64,000 nucleotides of DNA. Origin: Closterium sp. Naga37s-1. Lineage: Eukaryota; Streptophyta; Zygnematophyceae; Desmidiales; Closteriaceae. Both the position numbers and the translations under genes were made by a program. This document shows positions 22,351 through 34,458 of the stretch, piece after piece. The notes below the pieces were generated by a model. The model was given only the letters and a program-made list of their open reading frames with translations. It ran no database searches and had not been told where the DNA came from. Location: positions 86,104 to 150,103 of the forward strand of contig CANJKZ010000414.1 in the NCBI GenBank assembly GCA_947471745.1. The letters run 5' to 3'. Numbering within the stretch: position 1 is the first letter of the stretch; every line of letters begins with the position of its first letter.

Positions 22351-25300
22351 CAGCCGCCCGGCGAGCGCCGGCCCTGCTCGCCCGGCCAGCGCCTGCTCTT
22401 CCCGCCACTGGTGAGCACCTTCCTTGTTTGCACGCTGCCGCGCCATCTGCCTGCCTGCCTGCCGCGCCTGCCCTGCACGCGCTGCTGTTACTACTACTGC
22501 TGTTACTGCTGCTACTGCTGCTACTACTGCTACTGCTGCTACTGGCGGTGGCCAGATGGAGCTCCAGCGACGTCCGCGTGAGTCCCTCACGCCCCAGCAA
22601 CTTAGTGAGTGGTACGCTAGTTAGGGTTGTAGGGGTGGCCGCGCTGCTACTGCTGTTACTGCTGCTACTGCTGCTACTACTGCTACTGCTGCTACTGGCG
22701 GTGGCCAGATGCAGCTCCAGCGACGTCCGCGCGAGTCTCTCACGCCCCAGCAGCTTAGTGAGTGGTACGCTAGTTGGGGCTGTCGCGGTAGCCGTCGTAG
22801 CTGTCGCCCTGGAGCTGGTCAGTTGGGAGCGTCTGGCAGTGGCCAGCTGCAGCTGCAGCGGCGTCCACGCGAGACACTTACGCCCCGGCAGCTTCACGAG
22901 TGGTACGCTCAGAGTAGAGGGTCTTTGAGTACCGTTCGCTGCCCGTACGTCATTTGCACAGGTGATCGGACTGGTCAGGCTTGCGGGACACTTGGTCACA
23001 CACAGTCCCGCTGCTTCGCCCGTCTGAGTGACGCCTGGCGTACCGAGTTTGGCGACGAGGCTGAGCTCCCCGACTGGGTGGAGCTGCTTGGGCAGAGGGT
23101 AGATATATTTTCTCTTGACTATGATGCTATTCTCACTGCCATGTATGCATTGTCTACTAGTGCTGATCGTGCCTGTTACCTGTGCGTACCGCCTGACCCA
23201 GGTATAGAGCCTGCCGCTCCAGGTGCTGGTGAATCTGCTCTCTTTGGTACTGCGCCTGCTGAGGCCTTGTACACCTTCACACTTGACTCTGGTGCTTCTC
23301 GCTCCTTCTTTCGCGACAGCACCACCCTCACGCCGCTCAGTCGGCCGGTTCCAGTCTCCCTGGCAGACCCCTCTGGGGGTCCAGTCCGTGCGACCTCCTC
23401 CACTGTCCTCCCTTGTCCTGCTGTCCCGACCGGCACACTGTCGGGTCTTTACCTCCCCTCGTTCTCTACGAACTTGGTGGCGGGTTCTGCGCTCCAGGAC
23501 GCGGGTGTTCACCAGTTCACCCCTGCCTACGAGCGTGTGACACACTGCACGTGTGCTCAGACGGGTCGTCACCTGGATACTTTCACTCGGCAGCCTGGGT
23601 CGGGCCTGTACACACTGACCACTGGGTCCCCTCAGGTAGCTGCGTCTGCGTCTGCGTCAGGTCAGTTGTCGTGCCTTGTCGCACCAGACGGTCCTTTGGC
23701 ACCACCGCCTTGGTCACCCCTCGGTGCAGCGCCTTCGTAGCATGCACCGCCGTGTCCTTGTCTCTGGTCTTCCCAGGGTTCTCCCTCCCCTCCCACCCTC
23801 GCCTGCTCCTCCCTGTCTTCCCTGTGTCGAGGGGCGGCAGCGCGCCGCTCCTCACTCCTCCTCGTTCCCTCCCACAGAGGCTCCCCTGCAGACTCTCCAC
23901 CTGGACGTGTGGGGCCCAGCCCGCGTCCGTGGACAGGGCCACGAGCGGTACTTCCTGCTGGTCGTCGACGACTACACGCGTTACACCACGGTCTTCCCCT
24001 TGCGCACCAAGGGTGAGGTCCCTGGTGTTTTGATCCCTTGGATCCGCGCTGCTCGTCTCCAGCTCCGCGAGCGGTTCGGGACGGAGTTTCCCGTCCTGCG
24101 TCTGCACTCTGACAGAGGTGGTGAGTTTTCCTCCGACCTCTTGGCAGCCTTCTGTGAGGAGCACGGCATCACCCAGTCGTTCACGCTTCCGGCCTCTCCG
24201 CAGCAGAATGGGGTTGCTGAGCGCCGCATTGGCTTAGTCATGGAGGTCGCTCGTACCTCCATGATCCATGCGGCTGCCCCCCATTTTCTGTGGCCGTTTG
24301 CGGTCCGGTACGCCGCGCATCAGCTCAACCTCTGGCCCCGTGTATCCTTGCCGGAGACCTCGCCCACACTGCTGTGGACGGGGAAGGTTGGCGATGCGTC
24401 GCGTTTCCGGGTCTGGGGTGCTCGTGCCTTTGTCCGCGATACCACCGCGGACAAGCTCTCCGCCCGCGCTGTTCCCTGTGTCTTCCTTGGCTTTGTCCCT
24501 GACGCGCCTGGTTGGCAGTTTTACCACCCCACCTCGCGCCGTGTCTTCCTCTCTCAGGACGTCACGTTCGACGAGTCGGTTCCCTTTTATCGTCTCTTCC
24601 CCTACCGCACTGCCCCTCTCCCCCCCCCCCGCCGCTCTTCCTCGCTCCAGGTGCTCCCCAGGTAGACCCCCCTCCCCACTCCCGGTCCTGCTCCTTTAGG
24701 TGTGTCTCAGGTAGACCCTCCTCCCTTGACTGCGCCGTTTTAGGTCACTGGTGACTCAGGTTCTGCTGAGGGTGGTCCTGCTCGGGGTGCTACTTCTGGG
24801 GGTGCTGAGCCTGGGGGTGCGGAGCCTGGGGGTGCTGAGCCTGGAGGTGCGGAGCCTGGGGGTGCGGAGTCTGGAGCTGCTGAGGGTGCTGGAGCTGGAG
24901 GTTCTGGAGCTGCTGAGGGTGCTGGCGCTGGAGGTTCTGGAGCTGCTGAGGGTACTGGCGCTGGAGGTTATGGAGCTGCTGCGGGTGCTGGCGCTGGAGG
25001 TTCTGGAGCTGCTGTGGGTGCTGGCGCTGAGGGTTCTGAGTCTGCTGTTGCGCGGTCTCCCTGGAGTAGCCGCCTTCGTCCGCGTGTGCCTCTCACCTCA
25101 CAGCAGCTGCACGACTGTTACGGTCGCCGTCAGGATCGCGCTTCTGGAGCTCGAGGCTCTGCCGCTGGAGGTATTTCTGCTGTCGTCACTGGAGCTGGGA
25201 GTGGTGCTGGTCCCGGAGGTGCTCGTACTGGAGGTACTGGAGCTGCTGGGGCTGGAGGTGCTGCTGAGTCTGAGGGTGCTGCTGCTGGAGACCCTGGGTC

Positions 25301-25782
25301 TGGGGGTGCTGCTGCTGGAGACACTGAGGCTGGAGACCCTGGACTGGAGGTGCTGATTTTGGGGGTGCTGCTGCTGGTGGAGCTGGTCCTGGAGGAGCTG
25401 GCGCTGAGGGTTCTGGAGTTGTTGGAGGTGCTGGAGCTGCTGGGGGTGCTGGAGCTGCTGGTCCTGGTGGCACTGCACAGCCGCGCCTGCTCTTCGCTCC
25501 ACCGTCTCCGTCGTCTCAGCCACCGCCTGACTCTGTGCTTCGCCAGGTTCTTAGTCTCCCTTCGTCTACTGGTCTTCCATTACAGCCTGGCTCACCGCTG
25601 CATGCTCCTTCTCCTTACACTGAGCAGACAGGGGGTTTTGCTGAGCGTCGTGAGCCTGCGTCGCGTCCTGTCTCGCCTGTCCGTTCTCGTAGTTCTGGTC
25701 GTCGTGTTCCTCGTTCGCGTCAGCCGGCTGTCCCCGGCACTCACCTCGTAGTTCGACGTCCTTCCTCTCCTCCGCAGCGTGT

Positions 25783-26553
25783 TGTTGTTCAGGATCCGTC
25801 ACTTTGAGAGCTTACGACGATTCATTACTCAACTAAACGCAAATCCGCTCAGTAGGAAGTTGCGCCTTAGGCTTAGCTACCATCTCCAAGTTGAATCAGT
25901 CGTTAAGATGGTCTACAGAGTGAGAACCAAGTAAAAACGTCCAGCAGCCGCATGACTAGTATGGTGGAGGAAGTACAAGCATTAAGGAATAGAAAGTTGG
26001 AGTTGGGAACCTCCAAGAGAACCATGAGAGGGAAGGGGTTCTCCAAGAGCTAGGGAAGGATGGTAGGAACCTTCCCAGCAGCAAGGATGCAACCCTCATC
26101 ATGAGGTCCTTGAGGTGTCACATGCAAAATCCAATCTAGTTGGATTTTGCCTAGGTGTTGCAACATTTGCAACCCATGCTAGAAACTTCTAGCCACCCCA
26201 ATCCAAAAGTCAAAGTTGCCTTCCTAACCACCCAACCAAAGATCACTTTATAGTCATGTCCCAAGTAATCACCCAAATTAGATATAACCCCAAAAGGTAA
26301 TAAGAAATCCAAATCTTGGAAATCTTGTAACTTGGGCGATCTTGGTCGGAATAAGGCGATCTTGGTGTCGTTGGAAAGCTCTGGATTTCTCCTGCATGAT
26401 CAAGCATTTAGACTTGGAGAAAAACACAGAGATGATAATGTCCAACAGCCATGCACAATGACATACGCTCATGCAAATAATGCACGCATGAAAAGCACGA
26501 GCACTCAGCAGGACGTTAGGATGACATGCACACAGAATGACGTGCATCCAACA
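25783..26553 (-). repeat. 3' LTR of copia element B
   Basis: Left-hand LTR, TGTTGTTCAGG...CATCCAACA on the plus strand. Confidence 0.95.
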
Positions 26554-26653
26554 AACTCCCCCTCAGACTAACGGACTGCATGCACACACACTCACACACA
26601 TGCATAGTCTCATGCACACAATCACACATGCATTCATGACACTGCTGCCCTCA

Positions 26654-29600
26654 CTAGTGCAATGCCATGCCACACATCTTAGCACACTTCCAATGTGCGC
26701 TCTCGGGAAGTCTCTTGGTGAGAAAATCTGCCGCCTGCTTGCTAGCCTTCACATGGTGAAGCTCAACAGCTCCCTCCTTCACCATCTGCCTCACCCAGTG
26801 CCACTTAATCTTCATGTGCTTGTTCAGCCCATTCAGGATAGGATTATTGGCCATGCCAATAGCAGCCTCGCTGTCGGAGAAAAGTGGTGTAGGTCCCTCC
26901 TGTTCAGCTCCCATGTCCTCCAGCAGCTTCCTCAGGAGCACGATCTCCTTGATGGCATGGTACATCGCCATGTACTCTGCCTCTCCGGAAGACTGAGCAA
27001 TCTCACTCTGCTTCTTGGACCTCCAGCTCACTGGTCCACCTCCGACCATGCACACAAAGCCGCCAACCGATGACTGATCCTCATCCTCTGAGGCCCATGT
27101 GGCGTCGGTGAAGCACGACAGCTTCAAGGTACCAGGCGTGACCCCATCTGCTCCAATCTGTTTCAGCTGGCCGCCAGCTGAAAACTGAACACCAGCAGAT
27201 GCCGTTGATCCAAGGTAGCGCACCAAGCGCTTTTCCACCTCCAACTGCTCCACAGTGGGCCGTTGCACAACTCTGGCCAGCTGCCCCACTCCGAATGAAG
27301 CATCAGGTCGCGTATGCACAGCTGCATACATCATACTCCCAATGAGTGACTGGTACTCATTCTGCTGCTCATCCTCGAGCACATCATCCTCCTCAGCTGC
27401 CTTCTTCAATTTGAAGCCTGCAGGGAACGGTGTCATCACATTGCGACCCCCAGTCACACCATACCGCTCCATGACACCAGAGATGTAGTGTGACTGATGC
27501 ACCTTCAGCCACCTCCTCTCAACATCCCTCTCAATCTGCAGCCCCAAGTAGTAGTGGACATCCCCCAGCATCTTGCACTTGAAGTTGTCCATCAGCAGCT
27601 TCTGTGTCCTCTCAATCTGCTCCATGGAAGGTGAGAACAGCAGTATGTCGTCGACATACACCAGCAGCAAAAGCAGCTGCTCCCCCTCTCCAAGCAGAAA
27701 CAAGCTGTGATCCGCCTGGGACGTCTTGAAGCCTCCACCCAGCAGCACCTCCTCCAGCTTCTCGTACCAACACCTGGGCGCTTGCTTAAGGCCATAGATG
27801 GCCTTCTTAAGCTTGCACACCCGGCTGGTCCCATCCTCATAGCCGTCGGGCTGCGCCATGTAGATATCCTCCAGCAGCACTCCATTGAGGAACGCAGTGG
27901 TGATATCCATCTGCTTCACGTGCCATCCCTTCACAGCTGCGCCAGCCATCAAAGTCCTCAATGTTACTGGCTTAGCAACGGGAGCGAAGATCTCCCCAAA
28001 GTCGACCTTCTCCTTCTGCTGAAACCCCTTGGCGACCAAACGGCTCTTGAACCGCTCCAACGCACCATCAGCTCCACTCTTCACCTTGAAGACCCACTTG
28101 CTGCTGATCGGCCGTCGCCCCTCGGGTAACTCAACAAGCTCCCAAGTCCCATTCTCAATGAGACTGTTGAACTCCGCATCCATGGCAGCCTTCCACTCCT
28201 CCTTCTGGGGTCCACTGAGTGCCTCCTCCACTGTGGCTGGTTCTCCAGGCAAGGGTGTGAAGAAACAGAACGCCATCTCCTCATCCTCTCCCTCATCCGC
28301 CTGAACCGCCATGGCACCTTGCTTGGGTCCTCCCAAACGGCTATACTTCAGCCTTGAGGGTGCTGCTGCCGCTCTCTTCTCACAGGTTACAGTCTGCTGC
28401 CCATGTGGTGAAGCTCCTCTCTGCACACTCCTCTTGGTGACCTTGGCGTTTGCAGCAGGCTCGGGCTGAGATGGTGAGTCCACACGTGCCGACTCATCCT
28501 CCAACCCCTCCTCTCCAGCAGGACCAGAAACTTGCTGCTCACCACCGCCACTGTGGTCACTGGTCAGCTCTGACTCAGGGAGATCCTCAAGGTGCAGCTG
28601 AACCTCCTCCACTGCAGACCGCTCAATCTCCTGCAGACGCAAGCCAATCTGCACCTGCTGCTGCTGCTGCCAGTCCTTGTACATGACGTCCTCCACAAAC
28701 TTGACGTCACGGCTGACCAGCGACTTCTTGCTCTTGGGGTCCCACATCAGCCACCCCTTCGAGTCAGGAGCCATCCCAAGATGGACAGCCCACACAGCAG
28801 CAACTTCCAGCTTGTGCCTCTGCTCCTTAGGCACCATCACAAGCCCCATGCAGCCCCACACACGCAGCATGTCAATAGATGGCTTCTTCCCAAGCCAACG
28901 CTCGTACGGCACCCAATGCTTGTCGCCAACATGCGTCAAGACCCTGTTCTTGACCGTGATGACATGGCGAACGGCATCAGGCCAGAACTTGTAGGGCATC
29001 CCAGCAGCCCCCAACAAGGTCTTAGCCGCCTCGCTAATAGTCCGGTTGGCACGCTCAGCAATGCCGTTCTGCTGCGGTGTTCCAGGGCAGGTCAGCTGAT
29101 GTCGGATGCCATTTCTCTTGAGGAACTTGGTGAATTCCGCTCCAAGGAACTCTCCACCTCGGTCGCTCCTCAGCACCTTCACCAGCCGCATCGCTTGCCG
29201 CTCCACCATCGGCAACCAATCCTCCTTGATCGCCGCTGCAGCATCGCTCTTCTTGGACAAGGGACGCGCCCACGTGAAACGACTCCATTCGTCCACCATG
29301 GTAAGGAAGTACAGCACTCCCCCAGTCCCCTCAGTCCTCATGGGACCCACCAGGTCCATGTGCACCACCTCCAATGGTGCCTTCGCTGATCCCTCCGCTC
29401 GTTGGAACGGGAACCGCGCAAACTTGTTTTGCATGCACGCCTCGCAGCTGCCATAGTGAGTGCCATCTCCTTGCAGTTGCAGCCCATGCATGCACTTCTC
29501 CTTGTGCATCACCTCCAGTGTTGAAACAGCCACGTGTGCGAGCCGTCGATGCCAAGTCTCCCAATCCGCTTGGCCCGAGGTAGCCGACGCCTTCACCGCC

Positions 29601-31174
29601 GTGCTTCCTCCAGTCAGCTCCTCTCCTTGCACACCTTGCTGCTCCTCCTCGGTGACGCTCTCCTCCATAGATGCCGCCGCTGCCGCCTTGCTCGATTTCC
29701 GCCATGGGAGGACCGGGATCTGCCACATCCGCTTGTGGACATCCCCTTTCCACTGCAGGTCCCAAATCAGCCGCTCATCGTTGTAGGCACGATAGCGCTC
29801 CGAGCCAATCGTCTCGGTGTTCACACCCGCATCTCCCAATCGGCCGGTAGAAATCAGGTTCGCGCACAAGTCCGGCACCCACAGCACGTTCTTCAGCCCC
29901 ACGAGCTCTCCATCCGCTCCCATGAACTTGGCGCATCCCATGCCCATGACCTTGGCCTTGGCGCCCGTCGCGGATGTGACTGTAGAGATGGGTGCGGGCT
30001 GAATCTCATCAAGTAGGTCCGCACGAGGAGTCATGTGCCAAGAGCTCCCGGAGTCAATCACCCAATGGGTGAGGGGGTGTAGGAGAATCTTGGCAGCCAT
30101 AGCATGGTCGGTTGCGCCTTCGTTCACGAAGAAGAAGAACCCGGCCTTCCGCTCCTCAGATTTGCCGCCTTTCTCCTCATCCTTCTCCTCTCCACTAGCT
30201 CCCATGACTCCCCCACTCCTCGTGCCACCACGCTGGTTGCTTGATGAAGGCGGGGTCCAATCCTTGGGTCGTTGGTAGCACTTCCGCCGACGATGTCCGC
30301 GCTTCTTGCAGTAGAAGCACACCTCCCCTTGACCCCCGCCGCCATCCTCCTTAGGGTTGTCCTTGTTCTTGCCCTTCCACTTCTTCTTGAAGCCACTCTT
30401 TCCACCTCCAACTCCATAGCCAGCCCCCTCCTCCGAGCGCTCCACACTCCGCCGCCGCAAGTCCTCCTCTAGGATGCGCGCGCGAATGTAATCCACGCTC
30501 CATTGGGGTTGTTGGGAGTTGAGGTTGATCGCAAGGGCAGACCACGACTCCGGGAGCCGTATCACGATCTCCACGCATTGCACGAGCTCCGGGTACACCA
30601 CACCGCCTCCTTGGAGCTTCGTGAAGATGTCACGCATCTCATCCAACACCAGTTGCATCGGCTCTCCATCAACGAACTTGATGTCGCGCAGCCGCCGCGC
30701 GAGTAGCACGATGCCGGTAGCATGTGTCGGTGAGTGCACATCCAGAAGCTTCCTCCAAGCCTTGGAGCCACACTCTGGATCACCCAAGAGGTCCTTGATG
30801 TGGTCAAGTTGTCGTCCGCCAACCGCTTGCACCATGAGCATGTACGCGTCGAACGATCGCTTCATCCACGCTCCTTTCAGCTCCGCGGCCTCCGGCATCT
30901 TCTCCTTCCCCTCCACCAAATCCAATAGCTTGTATTGGGTATACATCAGCCTCATGCGGAAACTCCAGTGCTCGTAGTCCTCCCCCATGAATTTCTCAAT
31001 AGAGAAAGCTTTCACAGGATCCACGGTAGTAGGAGATGGTGTAGAAGAAGTAGGTAGCGTAGGGTTGGCTGGTTGGTAAGTCCCCACTCCTCCACCAGCA
31101 ACTCCCCCCTGCTCTCCAGCCTCTCTACTTCTATCCATCTCGCCACTAGCACCTCCGGAGTTCGTACCAACCAT
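26654..31174 (-). CDS. gag-pol polyprotein of copia element B
   Basis: One 1506-residue frame. In order it shows a gag domain (SIEKFMGEDYEHWSFRMRL onward, a UBN2-like copia gag), a CCHC zinc knuckle (CFYCKKRGHRRRKC), the aspartic protease active site (WVIDSGSSWHM), GAG-pre-integrase (HRRLAHVAVSTLEVM), the integrase core with its DDE residues around VHMDLVGPM, SDRGGEFLGAEF and GIAERANR, reverse transcriptase (FLNGVLLEDIYM, LVYVDDILLF) and RNase H (CFTDATWASEDED, SSGEAEYMA). The length and order fit the copia family. Expression would need the element's own LTR promoter; nothing here shows whether it is active. It is given as a feature of the element, not as a host gene. Confidence 0.95.
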   Translation of the reverse strand: MVGTNSGGASGEMDRSREAGEQGGVAGGGVGTYQPANPTLPTSSTPSPTTVDPVKAFSIEKFMGEDYEHWSFRMRLMYTQYKLLDLVEGKEKMPEAAELKGAWMKRSFDAYMLMVQAVGGRQLDHIKDLLGDPECGSKAWRKLLDVHSPTHATGIVLLARRLRDIKFVDGEPMQLVLDEMRDIFTKLQGGGVVYPELVQCVEIVIRLPESWSALAINLNSQQPQWSVDYIRARILEEDLRRRSVERSEEGAGYGVGGGKSGFKKKWKGKNKDNPKEDGGGGQGEVCFYCKKRGHRRRKCYQRPKDWTPPSSSNQRGGTRSGGVMGASGEEKDEEKGGKSEERKAGFFFFVNEGATDHAMAAKILLHPLTHWVIDSGSSWHMTPRADLLDEIQPAPISTVTSATGAKAKVMGMGCAKFMGADGELVGLKNVLWVPDLCANLISTGRLGDAGVNTETIGSERYRAYNDERLIWDLQWKGDVHKRMWQIPVLPWRKSSKAAAAASMEESVTEEEQQGVQGEELTGGSTAVKASATSGQADWETWHRRLAHVAVSTLEVMHKEKCMHGLQLQGDGTHYGSCEACMQNKFARFPFQRAEGSAKAPLEVVHMDLVGPMRTEGTGGVLYFLTMVDEWSRFTWARPLSKKSDAAAAIKEDWLPMVERQAMRLVKVLRSDRGGEFLGAEFTKFLKRNGIRHQLTCPGTPQQNGIAERANRTISEAAKTLLGAAGMPYKFWPDAVRHVITVKNRVLTHVGDKHWVPYERWLGKKPSIDMLRVWGCMGLVMVPKEQRHKLEVAAVWAVHLGMAPDSKGWLMWDPKSKKSLVSRDVKFVEDVMYKDWQQQQQVQIGLRLQEIERSAVEEVQLHLEDLPESELTSDHSGGGEQQVSGPAGEEGLEDESARVDSPSQPEPAANAKVTKRSVQRGASPHGQQTVTCEKRAAAAPSRLKYSRLGGPKQGAMAVQADEGEDEEMAFCFFTPLPGEPATVEEALSGPQKEEWKAAMDAEFNSLIENGTWELVELPEGRRPISSKWVFKVKSGADGALERFKSRLVAKGFQQKEKVDFGEIFAPVAKPVTLRTLMAGAAVKGWHVKQMDITTAFLNGVLLEDIYMAQPDGYEDGTSRVCKLKKAIYGLKQAPRCWYEKLEEVLLGGGFKTSQADHSLFLLGEGEQLLLLLVYVDDILLFSPSMEQIERTQKLLMDNFKCKMLGDVHYYLGLQIERDVERRWLKVHQSHYISGVMERYGVTGGRNVMTPFPAGFKLKKAAEEDDVLEDEQQNEYQSLIGSMMYAAVHTRPDASFGVGQLARVVQRPTVEQLEVEKRLVRYLGSTASAGVQFSAGGQLKQIGADGVTPGTLKLSCFTDATWASEDEDQSSVGGFVCMVGGGPVSWRSKKQSEIAQSSGEAEYMAMYHAIKEIVLLRKLLEDMGAEQEGPTPLFSDSEAAIGMANNPILNGLNKHMKIKWHWVRQMVKEGAVELHHVKASKQAADFLTKRLPESAHWKCAKMCGMALH

Positions 31175-31410
31175 ATTGAGGCCTTATGAACGGTGGAAAC
31201 TTGAGAAATCGTTTGGAGAGAATTCTGCCAGAAATTTCGATTCTACGAAAATCGCCGTCGCGGACTGGATACTTCGAATTAAAACGCGGTTCGACCACCA
31301 ATCGAAAGTTCGCGAGCAGAGCTACTAGAAAATGGTCTCACTCGACAACATTGGTTGAGAATTTACGACGATTCGTCGTCTCAAAGTCGACTACCCGCTC
31401 TGATACCACT

Positions 31411-32182
31411 TGTTGTTCAGGATCCGTCACTTTGAGAGCTTACGACGAACTCATTACTCAACTAAACGCAAATCCGCTCAGTAGGAAGTTGCGCCTTAGG
31501 CTTAGCTACCATCTCTAAGTTGAATCAGTCGTTAAGATTGTCTATAGAGTGAGAACCAAGTAAAAACGTCCAGCAGCCGCATGACTAGTATGGTGGAGGA
31601 AGTACAAGCATTAAGGAATAGAAAGTTGGAGTTGGGAACCTCCAAGAGAACCATGAGAGGGAAGGGGTTCTCCAAGAGCTAGGGAAGGATGGTAGGAACC
31701 TTCCCAGCAGCAAGGATGCAACCCTCATCATGAGGTCCTTGAGGTGTCACATGCAAAATCCAATCTAGTTGGATTTTGCCTAGGTGTTGCAACATTTGCA
31801 ACCCATGCTAGAAACTTCTAGCCACCCCAATCCAAAAGTCAAAGTTGCCTTCCTAACCACCCAACCAAAAATCCCTTTATAGTCATGTCCCAAGTAATCA
31901 CCCAAATTAGATATAACCCTAAAAGGTAATAAGAAATCCAAATCTTGGAAATCTTGTAACTTGGGCGATCTTGGTCGGAATAAGGCGATCTTGGTGTCGT
32001 TGGAAAGCTCTGGATTTCTCCTGCATGATCAAGCATTTAGACTTGGAGAAAAACACAGAGATGATAATATCCAACAGCCATGCACAATGACATACGCTCA
32101 TGCAAATAATGCACGCATGAAAAGCACGAGCACTCAGCAGGACGTTAGGATGACATGCACTCTGAATGACGTGCATCCAACA
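31411..32182 (-). repeat. 5' LTR of copia element B
   Basis: Right-hand LTR, next to the tRNA-Met primer-binding site at 31397-31408. Confidence 0.95.
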
Positions 32183-34325
32183 CGTGTTCCCCTGCCGTCC
32201 CCTCCTGCGTCTTCTCTGCCTACCGTTCTTGAGCCTGGGTCTGACCGCACCCGTGCTGCTCACTCTACTGTCACGCGTCTGCCTTTGTTGCTGAGCTTGT
32301 TGACTTTGCTGCTGCCTGTCGTCTAGACTACGCCGCTAGTCTTGTTGCTGAGTCTGAGTCTGTCTGTCCTCCGTCCGTCGGGGGTGAGTGTGCTCTTGGC
32401 ACGGACGTCCTTGAGGACAGGCATGAGGACCTTGAGTGTCTTGCAGCCGCTGCGCCTCATCTCGTGTCCATGCTGCTTGCCCCTGAGGGAGACCCGGATG
32501 CTCCAGACATCCCGACCCCGCGCCCTTACGCTGAGGCGATCGCGGGTGAGTACTCCTCTCAGTGGCAGACAACCATGGACGCAGAGATGGCATCCTGGAA
32601 GTCCACAGGCACCTACGTCGACGAGGTTCCCCCTCCTGGGGCGAACATCGTCAGTGGCATGTGGATTTTCAAGGTGAAGCGGCCGCCAGGTTCTCCGCCT
32701 GTCTTCAAGGCTCGTTACGTTGCTCGAGGTTTCAGTCAGCGAGAGGGAGTAGACTTCTTTCAGACCTTCTCCCCCACCCCGAAGATGACCACTCTTCGGG
32801 TGCTGCTGCACGTTGCCGCTCAGCGTGACTACGAGCTTCACTCTCTTGACTTCGGCACAGCTTTCTTACAGGGCAGCCTGCACGAGGAGATCTGGCTGCG
32901 CCGCCCTCCTGGCTTCACTGGGTCGTTCCCTCCTGGTACCCAGTGGAGCCTCCGGCGGCCAGTCTATGGTCTCCGCCAGGCACCACGTGAGTGGCACGAC
33001 ACACTGAGGACTACACTTGCGGCTCTTGGGTTTGCTCCGTCGACTGCTGACCCGTCGCTGTTTCTGCGCACCGACACGTCGTTGCCGCCGTTCTACATCC
33101 TCGTGTATGTCGACGACTTGGTCTTTGCCACTGCTGACACTGAGGCTCTCGCCCTGGTGAAGTCGGAGCTGCAGAAGAGACACACGTGCACAGATCTGGG
33201 TGAGCTGCGCAGCTACCTTAGCTTGCAGATCACCCAGGACAGAGCACGCCGCACCATCACACTGACTCAGTCACACATGGTGCAGCAGGTCCTTCAGCGC
33301 TTCGGCTTCACCTGGTCCTCACCACAGCGCACTCCTCTGGCTACAGGCCACTCGCTCTCAGCTCCACCTTCGGACGAGTCCGTAGAGCCGAGTGGCCCGT
33401 ACCCAAAGCTAGTGGGCTGCCTCATGTACCTGCTGACCTGCACTCGACCTGACCTTGCGTACCCTCTTGGCCTTCTGGCCCGCTACGTGGCTCCTGGTAG
33501 GCACCGAAAGAAGCACATGGATGCTGCGAAGAGGGTACTGCGCTACTTGTGCAGTACATCAGGCATGGGGCTCGTGCTTGGAGGGCGGAGCCCAGTTGTC
33601 CTCACTGGGCACTCGGACGCTTCTTGGGTTGACGACCTGGCTACGCAGCGGTCGTCACAGGGTTACACCTTCAGCCTTGGCTCTGGTTCAGTTTCCTGGC
33701 GTTCTACACGCTCGTCTTCAGTTCTCAGTTCCAGTTGTGAGGCTGAGATCTACGCCACAGCCATGGCTGCACAGGAGTTACGCTGGCTCACCTACCTGTT
33801 GACCGACCTGGGAGAGCGGCCTTGTTCTCCTCCAGTTCTGTACGTAAACAACAAGGCCGCCATTGCCTTGTGTCAGGAGCACAGACTGGAGCACAGAACG
33901 AAGCACATCGCTCTGCGTTACCTCCTGGCTCGAGAGTTGCAGCAGCGGGGTCAGCTTCGCCTTGCTCACGTGGCCACTCGGGCCAACACTGCTGATATAT
34001 TCACCAAGGCACTTCCGTCTGGTGACCATCAGCGCTTTTGTACTTTGTTGGGCCTTGTGCCTACGTTTCCACACTTGCTGTAGTCTCTGCTTGTACTGTG
34101 ATCTATATATATATACCTGCATGCTTGCTCTTGCTAGATAGAGATCACTGTGCTGTTCTTGTTGCATATATACCTCTGCATGTGGACTGGCCTTGTGGCC
34201 GTTTGCTTGTGCTCAGAGTGTGTGGTGACGTTGTGATCCACCCTGAGCTGTGTTTTGTTTCTTCTCTTGACTGGTCTTGTGACCATTGCTTGCTCTGGCT
34301 ATCCCCCATTTTGTCTATGGGGGTG

Positions 34326-34458
34326 TGTCAAAACAGATGCATAAAACTATCTAGGCTATATTGGGGCTAGCCTTAGGGGGTACAGAAATATTCTCGACAC
34401 TCTAGTTTTGTACCCCACTCTTGACCTAATCACACCATTCATGCCTTAGTCTCTAACA
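34326..34458 (+). repeat. 3' LTR of copia element A
   Basis: 133 bp with two differences from the 5' LTR. A short G-rich tract (34317-34325) precedes it and may be the polypurine tract. Confidence 0.9.

Larger units (their letters stand above)
25783..32182 (-). mobile_element. Ty1/copia element B, whole-looking, nested in A
   Basis: LTRs lie at 25783-26553 (771 bp) and 31411-32182 (772 bp), with about ten substitutions and one indel between them. A perfect 5-bp target duplication CGTGT occurs at 25778-25782 and 32183-32187, inside element A between its integrase and reverse transcriptase parts. On the minus strand the primer-binding site is the exact complement of initiator tRNA-Met (GCTCTGATACCA on plus, 31397-31408) and a polypurine tract lies beside the LTR at 26554-26568. 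The single internal frame looks whole. At about 1.3 per cent LTR divergence it is young, and similar to A in LTR divergence, although B must be the later insertion. Confidence 0.95.
21386..34458 (+). mobile_element. Ty1/copia element A, interrupted by element B
   Basis: Bounded by two 133-bp LTRs, 21386-21518 and 34326-34458, each TGTCAAAACA...TCTCTAACA, differing at two positions. The bases CTTT flank both ends as a possible 4-bp target duplication. A primer-binding site TGGCATCTAGAGC follows the 5' LTR at 21519. Parts in order are a proline/alanine-rich 5' region, a gag region with a CCHC-like knuckle (about 22945-23010), the protease signature LDSGAS (about 23284), GAG-pre-integrase and integrase (about 23680-24600, SDRGGEF, PQQNGVAERR), a glycine/alanine/glutamate-rich hinge, and then, beyond element B, reverse transcriptase and RNase H (32464-34083, LVYVDDLVF, SSSCEAEIYA). 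It is broken by element B and by a few further breaks. Without B it measures about 6.7 kb. Confidence 0.9.

Noticed and set aside
21677-23572. 631-codon minus-strand frame in element A
   Set aside because: Antisense shadow of the proline/alanine-rich repeats and gag region; the plus strand has the recognisable domains.
24751-25523. Leucine/valine-rich frame LEVLELLRVL
   Set aside because: Wrong frame of the glycine/alanine/glutamate-rich hinge of element A.
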